From: Candidatus Flexifilum affinis | GTDB taxonomy: Bacteria; Chloroflexota; Anaerolineae; Aggregatilineales; Phototrophicaceae | NCBI GenBank assembly: GCA_016713325.1 | Contig: JADJPJ010000052.1 | Span: 1 to 52,695, forward strand | Direction: 5' to 3' | Length of the DNA stretch: 52,695 nucleotides | Shown here: in pieces, positions 36,802 to 46,128 of the stretch | Layout of the letters: each line of letters opens with the position of its first letter | Position numbering within the stretch: position 1 is the stretch's first letter | The notes under the pieces: generated by a model | The model's database searches: none | Told to the model about the DNA's origin: nothing | What the model saw: only the letters and a program-made list of their open reading frames with translations | Translations under genes and position numbers: made by a program

Positions 36802-38016
36802 ATGGATTTTTCGCTTACTCCCCACATCGAGGCGCTGGTCGCTCGCGTCTGCCAGTTCATCGAGGCCGAAGTCATCCCGCTCGAAGCCGGGGCCAACGAC
36901 CACCCGGACGGCGTGCCGCCGGAGGTGCTGGCCGATCTGCGCGCCAAAGCGAAAGCCGCCGGCATCTTCGGCCCGCAGATCCCGACCGAGCTGGGCGGGC
37001 TGGGGCTGTCGCTCAGCGAGATCATTCCAGTCTTCGAGGCAGCGGGGCGCAGTCTGCTCGGGCCGGCGGCGCTCAACTGCTCGGCGCCCGACGAGGGCAA
37101 CATGCACCTGCTGCATCTGTACGCCAACGAGGAGCAGCGCCAACAGTTCCTGGAGCCGCTGGCCGCCGGTACCGTTCGATCCGGGTTCGCCATGACCGAG
37201 CCGCCCCCCGGCGCGGGCAGCGACCCGACCATGCTGCTGACCACCGCCGTACCGGACGGCGACGACTGGATCATCAACGGGCACAAGTGGTACACCACCG
37301 GTGCGGATGGCGCGGCCTTTCTGCTGATCATGGCGCGCACCGATCCGGATGTGCCGGCCCACAAAGGCTCGACCATCTTCCTGGCCGACATCCACACGCC
37401 GGGGATTGACGTGGCGCGGCGCATCCCGGTCATGGACGCCAATCTGCCCGGCGGGCACGGCGAAGTCTACTTCCGCGACCTGCGCTTGCCGTCCAGCGCC
37501 GTGCTGGGCGAGTTTGGGCATGGCTTTGCGCTGACTCAGGCGCGGCTCGGCCCGGCTCGGCTGACGCACTGCATGCGCTGGACGGGCATCGCGCAGCGGG
37601 CGCTGGAGATCGCCACCGCCTACGCCGTCGAGCGGCAGGCGTTCGGCAAGACGCTCAGCGAGCATGAGGCGATCCAGTGGATGCTGGCCGACAGCGCCAT
37701 GGAACTGCACGCCGGCCGGCTGATGATGCACCACGCGGCGTGGCTGCTGGAGAAGGGCGAACGGGCGCGCTCGGAGACGTCGATGTGCAAGGTGTTCGTG
37801 GCCGAGTCCATCAACCGGGTGCTCGACCGTGCCATCCAGATCACCGGCGGGCTGGGCATTTCCCGCGACATTCCGCTGAGCACCTGGTACCAGGCGGCGC
37901 GCGCCTTCCGCATCTACGACGGCGCGTCCGAGGTGCATCGCATGGTGGTGTCGCGCGGCGTGATCAAGCAGTACGGCGGGGCCGGGATCAAAAAGTCAGG
38001 AGAGCCAGGGGTGTAG
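36802..38016 (+). CDS. Acyl-CoA dehydrogenase
   Basis: This 404-residue flavoprotein of the acyl-CoA dehydrogenase family oxidises an acyl-CoA to the 2-enoyl-CoA, passing electrons to electron-transfer flavoprotein. The N-terminal helical domain is followed by the FAD-binding middle domain with FAMTEPPPGAGSDP, a segment that also contacts the substrate, and KWYTTGADGA. The C-terminal domain contains RQAFGKTLSEHEAIQWMLAD and the ending IYDGASEVHRMVVSRG, a family signature. The equivalent of the usual catalytic Glu lies in YDGASEVH, as in the long/branched-chain and FadE-like groups. It stands alone between WD40 remnants and the LuxR-type regulator. The exact chain length is unknown. Confidence 0.9.
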   Translation: MDFSLTPHIEALVARVCQFIEAEVIPLEAGANDHPDGVPPEVLADLRAKAKAAGIFGPQIPTELGGLGLSLSEIIPVFEAAGRSLLGPAALNCSAPDEGNMHLLHLYANEEQRQQFLEPLAAGTVRSGFAMTEPPPGAGSDPTMLLTTAVPDGDDWIINGHKWYTTGADGAAFLLIMARTDPDVPAHKGSTIFLADIHTPGIDVARRIPVMDANLPGGHGEVYFRDLRLPSSAVLGEFGHGFALTQARLGPARLTHCMRWTGIAQRALEIATAYAVERQAFGKTLSEHEAIQWMLADSAMELHAGRLMMHHAAWLLEKGERARSETSMCKVFVAESINRVLDRAIQITGGLGISRDIPLSTWYQAARAFRIYDGASEVHRMVVSRGVIKQYGGAGIKKSGEPGV

Positions 38017-38052
38017 GGTCAACCCCTGGGTCGTACAAGTTGATCAACGGAC

Positions 38053-38075
38053 GGGCGGTTCGTGAACCGCCCCTA
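38053..38075. repeat. Dispersed palindrome, GGGCG/CGCCC class
   Basis: GGGCGGTTCGTGAACCGCCC is a 20-base inverted repeat with a 2-base centre, followed by CTAC as in the other copies. It lies between acyl-CoA dehydrogenase and the regulator gene, just upstream of that gene's promoter. Confidence 0.7.
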
Positions 38076-38076
38076 C

Positions 38077-38104
38077 TTGCCTCAAGAACATCCTGCATTA
38101 TAAT
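38077..38104 (+). promoter_or_regulatory. Promoter of the LuxR-type regulator
   Basis: TTGCCT (38077-38082), a 16-base spacer and a perfect TATAAT (38099-38104) give a start near 38111, about 30 bases before the ATG at 38141. Confidence 0.55.
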
Positions 38105-38140
38105 GACTCTCTAAAGCCTACTGGCGTGAGGGGACGTCGT

Positions 38141-40675
38141 ATGCTGCGTTTACCCGCCCACTTCACACCCTTCATCGGCAGAACCAAAGAACTGAATGAA
38201 CTGGCGGGTCTGCTGGCCGATCCCAGGTGCCGGCTGATCACGCTCGTCGGGCCGGGCGGCAGCGGTAAGAGCCGCCTGGCAGCCGAAGCGGTGCGCGCCA
38301 ATGCCGAACTTTTCACCGATGGCGCTTTTTTCATCTCCCTTCAACCAGTGTCCTCCAGAGCCTTCCTGGTCTCGGCCATTGCCGATGCTCTGGGCTACAC
38401 CGCCCGCGGTGTGGACGACCAGACTCAACTGCTGGAAGCCCTGCGCGACAAGCAGGCGCTGCTGGTGCTGGACAACTTCGAGCATCTGAGCGATGCCGCC
38501 GACTTCCTGGACAACATTGTGGAATTCGCGCCGGGCGTCGATCTGCTGGTGACCTCGCGCGAGGTGCTGAATCTGCGGGAAGAGTGGCTGTACCCGGTGC
38601 TGGGGATGCCGTTTCCGCTCGACGCGCACGACAGCCGCCTGGAAACCTACGACGCGGTGCAGTTGTTCGTGGAACATGCGCAGCGCGTGCGCCGTGACTT
38701 CGCGCTGCATGCCGACCGCGTCCACGTGGTGCGCCTGTGTCAGATCGTGGAAGGGATGCCGCTGGCGCTGGAACTGGCGGCATCATGGCTGAAGTCGCTG
38801 ACATGCGGTGACATCGTCCGCGAGATCGAGCGGAGCCTGGACTTCCTGAGCACCTCGATGCGCAACGTGCCCAGCCGGCATCGCAGCATGCGCAGCGTCT
38901 TCGATCAGTCCTGGAAGCTGCTGGCCGAGGACGAGCAGCAGACGTTCGAGCGCCTCTCGGTCTTCCGCGGCGGTTTCTGGCGTGAAGCGGCCGAACAGGT
39001 GGCCGGCGCGTCGCTCGGTGTGTTGTCGACGCTGGTTGACAAGTCGCTGATCTGGCGCGAATCCGGCGGACGCTACCAGATGCACGAACTGCTGCGCCAG
39101 TATGCCGAGGAAAAGCTGGCGGTCAGCGCCGAGGAGGTGCGGCAGGCCCAGCGCGCCCACGCCGCCTACTTCATGGACTTTCTGGAACAACGCGAAATCG
39201 CGCTGCACAGCGACCGCCAGCGCGAGGCGGTCCGCGAACTGGATGCCGAACTGGACAACATCCGGGCCGGCTGGCGCTGGGCAGTGGAGGCGGCAGATAT
39301 CACGACACTCCCGAAAGGTGCCTGGGTCTACTACGATTTCAGCGATATGCGGGGCCGCTACCAGGAAGGCATCACCTCGATGTTTCAGGGCATCGAGCGC
39401 CTGAAAGCGATCGATCGGACCGAGGAACGCGATTTCACGCTGGCCGTCATGTATGCCGGCGCCGGTCATCTCTCCATTCGCCTGGGCCGCTTTGACGAGG
39501 CGCAGGCGGCGTTTGACGAGAGCAGTCGGCTCTTTGAGGGGATCAATCGACTGCCACCACCGGGTTTCGGTATGGAGCCGATGACCTGGCACGGTCTGCT
39601 CTCGGTCACGATAGGGCGTTATGACGAGGCTGCCTTGTTCGGGCAGGAGGCGGTCAAACGCGTCGAGGCACGTGGCGACCGGCTGGGCCTGTCCTTCGCA
39701 CTGTACGTGCTGGCGACCGCGACCTATTCGCAGGGGCGGCTGGACGAGTCGTTCCGCCACGCCCACCGGGCTTACCAGGAGAGTCTGGCGATGGGCGACC
39801 GCTGGTTCGCCGCCTACTCGCTGATCGTGATGGGCGACACGCAGCGGGCGGCGGGCGATTTCGACCGCGCGCAGGAATACTACCGGGCGAGCTACGAACT
39901 GAAAGAGCAGTTCGACGACCTGGGTGGCATGGCCTTTGCCGTGAACTGTCTGGCGCGCATCGCCTGGCTGCGCGGCGACTATGCTGAGGCCGCACGGCTC
40001 TTCCAGCAGGGTTACGATCTGTACCGCGAGGTCAACGATCCGGGTGGACTGGCGACTTCCCTCTTCGGTCTGGGCGATGCGTCGCAGGGGATGGGCGACT
40101 TTGCCAGCGCCCAGGCGCGCTTCGAGTCCGCGCTGCGAATGGCGATCGACATCCACTGGTCACCGCTGATTCTGCTGATTCTGACCGGGACGGCAGACAT
40201 CCTGCTCAAGACGGGACGCGTCGAAGCGGCTGCGGAGCTGCTGGCGCTGGCCGCCCAGCACCCATCTAACGATCCGCCGAACCGACGTCGCGCCGAGGAC
40301 CTGCTCCAGCGTGCCAGAGCGATGCTGCCGGCGGATGTCTTCGAGCAGGCGAACGTCCGCGGCGAGGCGTTGGATCTGGAGACGGCAGCGGCCTCAGTGC
40401 GGGAGCAAATGGCGCTGTCGGCGCTCTTCCCGGCACACCCTCATCGCCACGCGCATTCCGCGCCGCTCCACCAGGATCTGATCGAGCCGCTGTCGGACCG
40501 CGAGCTGGAGATCCTGCAATTGATGTCGGACGGTCTGACCAACCAGCAGATCGCCGAGAAGCTGACGATCGTGCTGGGCACCGTGAAAGCGCACAACCAC
40601 AACATCTTCGGCAAGCTTGGCGTGGGCAACCGCGTCCAGGCCATCGCCCGGGCACGGGCACTCAACCTGTTGTAG
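38141..40675 (+). CDS. Large ATP-binding LuxR-type transcription regulator
   Basis: This 844-residue regulator is of the LAL/STAND type. The N-terminal NTPase carries Walker A GPGGSGKS (37-44), Walker B ALLVLDNFEHL (about 104-114) and the NB-ARC-type winged helix region. The middle third is helical TPR-like repeats that bind a ligand or partner. The last 60 residues form a LuxR helix-turn-helix (LSDRELEILQLMSDGLTNQQ, then AEKLTIVLGTVKAHNHNIF). Proteins of this class wait inactive until a signal binds, then switch on nearby genes. The start at 38141 follows GAGGGG; a GTG at 38126 is possible. It is in a single-gene unit. Targets could be the flanking oxidative genes, but this is inference. Confidence 0.9.
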   Translation: MLRLPAHFTPFIGRTKELNELAGLLADPRCRLITLVGPGGSGKSRLAAEAVRANAELFTDGAFFISLQPVSSRAFLVSAIADALGYTARGVDDQTQLLEALRDKQALLVLDNFEHLSDAADFLDNIVEFAPGVDLLVTSREVLNLREEWLYPVLGMPFPLDAHDSRLETYDAVQLFVEHAQRVRRDFALHADRVHVVRLCQIVEGMPLALELAASWLKSLTCGDIVREIERSLDFLSTSMRNVPSRHRSMRSVFDQSWKLLAEDEQQTFERLSVFRGGFWREAAEQVAGASLGVLSTLVDKSLIWRESGGRYQMHELLRQYAEEKLAVSAEEVRQAQRAHAAYFMDFLEQREIALHSDRQREAVRELDAELDNIRAGWRWAVEAADITTLPKGAWVYYDFSDMRGRYQEGITSMFQGIERLKAIDRTEERDFTLAVMYAGAGHLSIRLGRFDEAQAAFDESSRLFEGINRLPPPGFGMEPMTWHGLLSVTIGRYDEAALFGQEAVKRVEARGDRLGLSFALYVLATATYSQGRLDESFRHAHRAYQESLAMGDRWFAAYSLIVMGDTQRAAGDFDRAQEYYRASYELKEQFDDLGGMAFAVNCLARIAWLRGDYAEAARLFQQGYDLYREVNDPGGLATSLFGLGDASQGMGDFASAQARFESALRMAIDIHWSPLILLILTGTADILLKTGRVEAAAELLALAAQHPSNDPPNRRRAEDLLQRARAMLPADVFEQANVRGEALDLETAAASVREQMALSALFPAHPHRHAHSAPLHQDLIEPLSDRELEILQLMSDGLTNQQIAEKLTIVLGTVKAHNHNIFGKLGVGNRVQAIARARALNLL

Positions 40676-40717
40676 GGTAACGGACGCGCATGACCGCATT
40701 CTTGCTGTCCCTACAAC
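40669..40717. repeat. Inverted repeat over the end of the regulator gene
   Basis: GTTGTAGGG (40669-40677) and CCCTACAAC (40709-40717) form a 9-bp stem whose left arm contains the TAG stop. The interior GCATTCTTGC recurs in the repeat near 45839. It may serve as a terminator and belongs to the dispersed CCCTAC-flanked family. Confidence 0.55.
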
Positions 40718-40934
40718 CTCGATCCGGGCCCATGCTGTACCAGTCTATATCTTTGGATAGAGCTGCTCCGTCGTTCTCCCTCGACGCTTCAATAACCCCA
40801 CAAGATCTAACCAAGGGCAGATGACCTCCTGCCGGGATTACGGATACCTTTGGTTCTGTAAAACGGCGGCACAACGACACCCTTCATCGAACTTGCCGCC
40901 AGATCTCACCCGGTCATCCTGATGGAGGCAAGAA

Positions 40935-41510
40935 ATGATCCGCAATCGTGTGTTCAAAGGCATCGTTCTGCTCGTCGTCGCGCTGCTGGCTCTGGGCGCG
41001 GTCGCTGTGGTCCTGGCCCAGTCCGAGACTGCTCCGCAGACCATTCGTGTCGAAGTGGCTGAAGACGGCATGCGCTTCGTCTTCGGGCAGGACCACCTGT
41101 TCGACGACGGCATGCCCGCCTATGGCACCCCGTTCGTGACGCAGGGCTACCTGTACCCGGAAGGCACGCTGAACGGCAGCAACGGCGTGAATGAAGACGG
41201 GTCGCCGGAATTCCCGGACCAGGTCATCGGCCAGTGGAACTGCTATGGCTACATGATCGGTGACGGCGCGCCTTCGACCACCGGCCAGTGGGTGATCTCC
41301 ACCCAGATCTACACGCTGTACGAGCACGACAACGCCATTGTCGTCACCAACGGCTATGAACTGGCCGACCTGAACGTCCCGGCGGCGCGCGCTATCTCTG
41401 GCGGCACGGGCGCCTTCAGCACCGCGCGCGGCGAACAGTCGCAGACCCTGCTGGGCTTCACGCCGGCCATGGGCGTCAACCTGAGCGTGGAATTCCAGTT
41501 CGCGCAGTAG
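40935..41510 (+). CDS. Secreted dirigent/allene-oxide-cyclase-barrel-like protein
   Basis: This 191-residue exported protein has a signal peptide (KGIVLLVVALLALGAVAVVL). The mature chain of about 155 residues is all beta strand with the GGTGAFSTARGE motif near the end, characteristic of the dirigent/allene oxide cyclase-like barrel superfamily. Plant members control stereochemistry of coupling or cyclisation. Bacterial members are mostly uncharacterised. The ATG follows GGAGG. It lies in front of a flavin oxidase and a vanadium haloperoxidase, separated from them by a repeat-like spacer. A role as a scaffold or in oxidative coupling is suggested only by these neighbours. Confidence 0.72.
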   Translation: MIRNRVFKGIVLLVVALLALGAVAVVLAQSETAPQTIRVEVAEDGMRFVFGQDHLFDDGMPAYGTPFVTQGYLYPEGTLNGSNGVNEDGSPEFPDQVIGQWNCYGYMIGDGAPSTTGQWVISTQIYTLYEHDNAIVVTNGYELADLNVPAARAISGGTGAFSTARGEQSQTLLGFTPAMGVNLSVEFQFAQ

Positions 41511-41521
41511 CAGTAGAAGAA

Positions 41522-41690
41522 GTGATGAGAAATGAGAGATGAGTCACGAGGAAATGCGTTTTGTGCGACCTTCAGGCTGTTGGCGGGCACAGGTTCCGCC
41601 ACTAGACGGAAGCTGACTGTCGCGACGTGGTCGCTGAACGAAGTCCTTCTCATTTCTCGTTTCTCATCTCTCATACCTCGATAGGAACCC
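41522..41690. repeat. Intergenic inverted repeat of TGAGAAATGAGAGATGAG type
   Basis: ATGAGAAATGAGAGATGAG near 41525-41545 is mirrored by CTTCTCATTTCTC and CTCATCTCTCAT near 41647-41675. The interior contains GGTTCCGCC and GACGG arms. It resembles a small palindromic (MITE-like) spacer element and occupies the whole gap between the barrel protein and the flavin oxidase. Confidence 0.4.
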
Positions 41691-41694
41691 AACC

Positions 41695-43124
41695 ATGGTG
41701 AATCCGACTCTGAATAACACCGACCTGCATGCGCTGGAAGCGAACGTTCGGGGGGAAATCATCCGCCCCGGCGACGCGCATTACGAAGAAGCGCGCAAGG
41801 TGTGGAACGGCATGATCGACCGGCGGCCGGCGCTGATCGTCCGGCCCGCGACGGTCGAGGGGGTGGTGGCGAGTGTCGACTTCGCCCGCGAGCACGGCCT
41901 GCTGGTGTCGGTGCGGGGGGCGGTCACAACGTCGCCGGCCACGCCACCAACGACGGCGGCATAGTCATCGACCTGTCGGCGATGAAGCGGATCGCGGTCG
42001 ACGCGGAAGGGCGCACGGCCACGGCCGAAGGCGGCGTGACCTGGGGCGAACTGGACGCAGCGACGCAGGTCTACGGCCTGGCAACCCCCGGCGGCGTGTA
42101 CTCCAAGACGGGAATCGCCGGCCTGACCCTGGGCGGCGGCTACGGCTGGCTGCGCAACAAGTATGGCCTGAGCGCCGACAACCTGCTGGCCGCAGAAGTG
42201 GTGACCGCCGACGGCCGGGTGATCCACGCCAGCCAGGACGAAAACCCGGATCTGCTGTGGGGACTGCGCGGGGGCGGCGGCAACTTCGGAATCGTCACAT
42301 CCTTCACCTACCAGTTGCATCCGGTCGGCCCCGAAGTGATGTTCGTTTTCGCCTTTCATGACGGGAAGACGGTTGAGGACATGAAGCGGGCGCTGCGCTT
42401 CTATCGCGACTTCACCGCGACCGCGCCCGACGAAGTCAGCACCATCCTGGCGCTCGGCCAGATTCCGCCCGACGAGCACTTCCCGTGTGAACTGCACCGC
42501 GCGCGCTTCGTGCTGTTCGGCGGTCTGTACGCCGGCCCGGTTGAGGAAGGGCGCCGTGCTCTTCAGCCGCTGCTCGATTTTGGCGTTCCGTTGATCGACG
42601 GCAGCGGAGTTATGCCTTACGTCCGGGCGCAGCAGGCGTTCGACAGCGACTATCCCGACGGCATGCGCTACTACTGGAAGTCGCTCAACCTGACGCACCT
42701 GGACGAGGATGCAATTGACTTGATCGTCGGCCATGCGCGTTTGCAGCCTTCGCCCTTCAACACGACCGACCTGTGGCATGTGGGTGGGGCGGTGGCGCGG
42801 GCCGGCGCCGAGACGAGCGCCTTCAACGGACGCGGGGCAGCTTTCCTGATCAACCCGGAGGCCAACTGGGTGGACCCTCACGACGACGGGGTCAACGTGC
42901 AGTGGGTGCAGAACTTCATCCACGACATGGCGCCGTTCTCGGACGGCAGCCGCTACCTCAACTTCGCCGGCTTCCAGGAAGACGGTGAGTCCATGATGCG
43001 CAAGGCGTTTGGTCCGCAGTACGAGCGTCTGCGGGCGCTCAAGCAGCAGTACGACCCGACCAACTTCCTGCGTATGAATCAGAATGTCCCTCCCGCTGCG
43101 GAAGATCCCGCAGCAGCAGAATAA
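41695..43124 (+). CDS. FAD-linked oxidase (berberine-bridge-like), frame break at 41915
   Basis: This flavoprotein of about 476 residues is of the FAD-binding-4/BBE family, enzymes that oxidise sugars, alcohols or alkaloids with covalently held FAD. The FAD-linking His is in GGGHNVAGHATNDGG, which appears only when the frame is corrected: one G must be added to GGGGGG at 41915-41920, giving VSVRGGGHNVAG. The second segment GGGYGWLRNKYGLSADNLL is typical of FAD domains in this family, but no Cys lies in it, so flavin is likely held by His alone. The C-terminal BBE segment YDPTNFLRMNQNV is present. No signal peptide. It is followed after 17 bases by the haloperoxidase gene, so the two form an operon. 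Confidence 0.85.
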
Positions 43125-43141
43125 GACGAAAGGAAAGCACC

Positions 43142-44490
43142 ATGAGCCGAATTCTGACGAGAGGCGGCAGGCTGCTCAGCCTGACCCTTGCCCTGATCTT
43201 TCTCCTGTCGGCCGCTGGTCTAATCCAGGCGGCGAAACCCGCACTTCCGGCCGCCCTCGATGCCGACGTGGCGCGCGCCTGGTTCAGCCTGCAACTGAAG
43301 CTGGTGAAGAGCACGCCCGGTTTCTCGCCGCCGGTGGCCTCTCGCGCCTTTGGCTACACCGGCGTGACGCTCTACGAAACGGTGGTGGCCGGTATGCCCG
43401 AGTATCAGCCGCTGGCCGGCCAGTTGAATGAGCTGACCGCGCTGCCTCAGCCGGACGCAGCAGAGGAAATCGACTGGGGCGTGGCGGCCAACAGCGCCCT
43501 GGCGGCGATCACTCGCGTGCTGTTCGCCAACACCACGGATGCCGGTCAGGCGGAAATCGCGGCCCTGTACGCGCGCTTCTCCCGCCAGTATGGCCTGATG
43601 CTCGATGGGGCCGTGTTCTCCCGCTCCGACGCTTACGGTCGCGAGGTGGCAGCGGCCATCTACGAATGGTCGATGAGCGATGGCGGGCATGAGGGATACC
43701 GCCGTTCATTCCCGTCCGACTACGTCAGCCCGACCGGCGTCGGCTTCGGGTGCCGACCTCGCGCACCGGCGGCGATCCGCAGCCCGCGCTCCCGCCGTTC
43801 TGGGGGAACAACCGGCCGTTCGCGCTCGACTCTGGCGCGACCTGCATGCCGTCCGCGCCGCCGGATTATTCGGAGGAGGCGCAGTCGGTCTTCTATCGCG
43901 AGGCCGCCGAAGTGTACGAGAGCACCCGCGCGCTGACGCCGGAGCAGGAAGCGATCGCCCTGTTCTGGGCCGACGATCCGGGGCAGACGGAGACGCCTCC
44001 GGGGCATTCGATCTCGATTCTGACGCAGGTGCTGGCGCAGGAGAAGGCATCGCTGGCGCTGGCGGCCGAAGCCTACGCCAGGCTCGGCATCGCGGTCGCC
44101 GACTCATTCATCGGCTGCTGGTACGCCAAGTTCCAGTTCAACCTGCTGCGGCCGGTCACCTACATCCAGTCGATGATCGACGCCGAATGGATGCCGCCGA
44201 TCAACACGCCGCCGTTTCCGGAGTACACCTCGGGACATTCCGTTCAGTCCGCTGCATCCGCCCGAGTGCTCACGGATTTGTTTGGGGAGCACTACGCTTT
44301 CACCGATCACACGCACGATGCGCGGGGTCTGGCGGCGCGGAGCTTCAGCTCCTTCGCAGAATACGCCGAAGAGGCGGCTATCTCCCGACTGTACGGCGGC
44401 ATTCACTACCGCGCCGCGATCGATCAGGGGATGGATCAGGGGGAGTGCATCGGGGAGCGTGTCAGCAGCCTGCAGTTTCGAATCGATTAA
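43142..44490 (+). CDS. Vanadium-dependent haloperoxidase/PAP2-like protein, frame break at 43748
   Basis: This exported protein of about 449 residues has a signal peptide (LSLTLALIFLLSAAGLIQAA). The vanadate/phosphate-binding motifs are in its second half: KFQFNLLRPVTYI, EYTSGHSVQSA and SRLYGGIHYRAAID, which supply the Lys, Arg, Ser-Gly-His and Arg/His residues. The first half and second half are in different frames; one base must be changed near GGG at 43748-43750 to join YVSPTGVGF to VPTSRTGGDPQP. Vanadium haloperoxidases oxidise halide with peroxide and often modify natural products; some members are acid phosphatases, so either activity is possible. It starts with AAAGGA, 17 bases after the flavin oxidase, which produces hydrogen peroxide. 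This suggests a coupled pair. Confidence 0.85.
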
Positions 44491-44524
44491 GCGCGGGCGC
44501 CGTGCACGATCGCCAGACAACACA

Positions 44525-44564
44525 AAAGGGCGCCCCACCGGTGCGTGACCGGAGGGCGCCCTTT
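44525..44564. terminator. Bidirectional terminator between haloperoxidase and USP gene
   Basis: AAAGGGCGCCC (44525-44535) pairs with GGGCGCCCTTT (44554-44564), with a second stem inside the loop (ACCGG near 44537, CCGG near 44549). Convergent genes on both sides share it. Confidence 0.75.
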
Positions 44565-44597
44565 ACGAGTCCAGGCGCGGCGCCTGTCGAGCGCGGT

Positions 44598-45083
44598 CTA
44601 TTCGACGTATTCCTCGACTTCCGGCGTCCAGTCGACATCGACAACCGGCTGGTGTTCCATCGTCAGCAGATGGTGCTGATGAGTCTCCAGCAGGTGGCCC
44701 AGGTGGCGGACGTGACGCGAGTGCAGGAACGGCAGCGCGGAGGGCGCGATCTCGACGAGGACATTGTGGATTTCCAGCTTATCGGCGATGTTGACGACGC
44801 CTTCGTCGAATTTATGCTCATTGTACTCGAAGGCATGCACGCTCAAGCGCATGCCGCAGTCTTCGGCCAGCTTCTTGTAATTTTCGATGTCTTCGAGTTC
44901 GGGTTCTGTGAAATGGTATTCTTTGGCCTCGTCTCCGGTCCAGTGAAGCATATCCGAGGGCAGCATGCGCACGAGCGCAATCCACTTGCCGATCTCGATA
45001 TGTTCATGGGCGAATGTGCAGGCGGCCTTCACTGCGGCGGTCGTCCATTTGGTGTCGGCCATGTGAACCATGATGCCATTCAT
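44598..45083 (-). CDS. Universal stress protein-like, first of a pair
   Basis: This 161-residue alpha/beta protein resembles the UspA family, but the usual ATP-binding G-2x-G-9x-G(S/T) is not visible. It ends in a His- and Glu-rich tail (THQHHLLTMEHQP). The start at 45083 has GGAG eight bases upstream, while the ATG at 45089 is too close to it. Its paralogue lies 145 bases upstream in the same direction; they share MxGIxVxMxDxxWTxxAVKAA at the N-terminus. Members without ATP motifs act as protein partners in stress or growth arrest. The His cluster could bind metal. Function unproven. Confidence 0.7.
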   Translation of the reverse strand: MNGIMVHMADTKWTTAAVKAACTFAHEHIEIGKWIALVRMLPSDMLHWTGDEAKEYHFTEPELEDIENYKKLAEDCGMRLSVHAFEYNEHKFDEGVVNIADKLEIHNVLVEIAPSALPFLHSRHVRHLGHLLETHQHHLLTMEHQPVVDVDWTPEVEEYVE

Positions 45084-45227
45084 ATGCATGTCTCCAGGAA
45101 TGTCTTCTGCAACACCCCTATTGAAAACGTTCTTGCCGATTTTCCATAGTGATTATCGACAGTAATGTAGGCTGAAGATCGACATAAGCATCTTGATCGT
45201 TCTCGTAATGGATAATATTCGGCGTTT

Positions 45228-45653
45228 TCAGGCCGGCAGAGTCATTAGTTCGTGATGGTAATGGTCGAGCAGGGCGTTCAACTGGAAGATCTGCCGCAGG
45301 CGCGCCGGGCGTGATTTCTTCTCCGGCAGCTTGACCAGGACCTTCTCGACGCCGAGATCGTTGGCCGCGCGCACCACACCCAGGTCGAAATCGCTGTCTT
45401 CGACCTCGACGACGCGGACGACCAGGTGAACGCCGAACTCCGCCGCGATGCGCTGGTAGGCGGCGATATCGAGCTGCTCGGCTTCGTTCAGCCGGTAGTT
45501 GCGGGCCAGTTCGCCGCACCAACGCGGGGTGGCAGTGGGCAGCATGCGCGCCAGCACGATCCAGGTCCGGTGTTCTGCGGCGTACTCAGCGGCCGCTTTC
45601 ACGGCGTTCATCGTCCATGCGCGGTCCGTCATTTGCACCAAAATGCCGTCCAT
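45228..45653 (-). CDS. Universal stress protein-like, second of a pair
   Basis: This 141-residue paralogue of the neighbouring protein keeps the same order of strands (GILVQMTDRAW, WIVLARMLPTA, DFDLGVVRAANDLGVEKVLV). It lacks the ATP-binding signature and ends HYHHELMTL, a His-rich tail like that of its neighbour. The two genes probably arose by tandem duplication. The ATG at 45653 has a weak ribosome site (GGATAAAAAAC), and upstream sequence is AT-rich. Confidence 0.7.
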   Translation of the reverse strand: MDGILVQMTDRAWTMNAVKAAAEYAAEHRTWIVLARMLPTATPRWCGELARNYRLNEAEQLDIAAYQRIAAEFGVHLVVRVVEVEDSDFDLGVVRAANDLGVEKVLVKLPEKKSRPARLRQIFQLNALLDHYHHELMTLPA

Positions 45654-45827
45654 GTTTTTTATCCATATTTTCTATACCGGTTCGTCTGAAAAACATCCTA
45701 CAGCGGAATTTGTGTAGAGACAATAGAGATAGGGTTTGTGAAGTTGGGCACATTGCCCAGGGGTAGCGCCTGTGCCGAATCTCCTGTGAGGTGCGTTATG
45801 TGGTGTTTGACTCTGGCCTGCACAGGG

Positions 45828-45896
45828 TTGTAGGGACGGCATTCTTGCCATCCGACGCCCCGGAAGCGAAAAAACGCGTCCCTATACGCCTGTTGT
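45828..45896. repeat. Dispersed repeat with GTTGTAGGGACGG start
   Basis: GTTGTAGGGACGGCATTCTT is followed by GACGCCCCGG and, after a spacer, by GCGTCCCTA. It shares GCATTCTTGC and the GTTGTAGGG arm with the repeat at 40669-40717. Confidence 0.5.
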
Positions 45897-45938
45897 AAGC
45901 ATCGTTCACGTGGGGGAGCATTCGGATTTGGTGGCGTC

Positions 45939-46004
45939 GGGCGAACACATGTGTTCGCCCCTACAAACCGCGCAGGTTGTAGGGGACGACCAATGTGTCG
46001 TCCC
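45939..46004. repeat. Two adjacent palindromes of the GGGCG/CGCCC class
   Basis: The first is a perfect 22-base palindrome (45939-45960) followed by CTACAA. The second has GGGACGAC at 45983-45990 and GTCGTCCC at 45997-46004, preceded by GTTGTA. The two are inverted relative to each other around CTACAA/TTGTAG. Confidence 0.65.
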
Positions 46005-46128
46005 GCAGGAATGCAGCGCCTGCCCTTGATTCCAAATACCCCCCCTCACGCGGCCGGGTTAGCTCCGAAACCTCACTCCGGGTTATACTGCGCCGCAGTA
46101 CTCTCCGATCCGTGTTTCGTGGAACGCC

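Larger units (their letters stand above)
45654..46128. other. 475-base gap filled with dispersed palindromes
   Basis: No gene was found. The gap contains at least three repeat copies: a GTTGTAGGGACGG element from about 45828, a perfect 22-base palindrome at 45939-45960 (arms GGGCGAACACA and TGTGTTCGCCC), and a GGGACGAC/GTCGTCCC hairpin at 45983-46004. The region near 45654-45720 is AT-rich and should hold the promoter of the USP-like gene. Confidence 0.6.

Noticed and set aside
45828..46004. Possible CRISPR array
   Set aside because: The repeats are palindromic, differ in sequence and spacing, and have no constant direct repeat or cas gene nearby.
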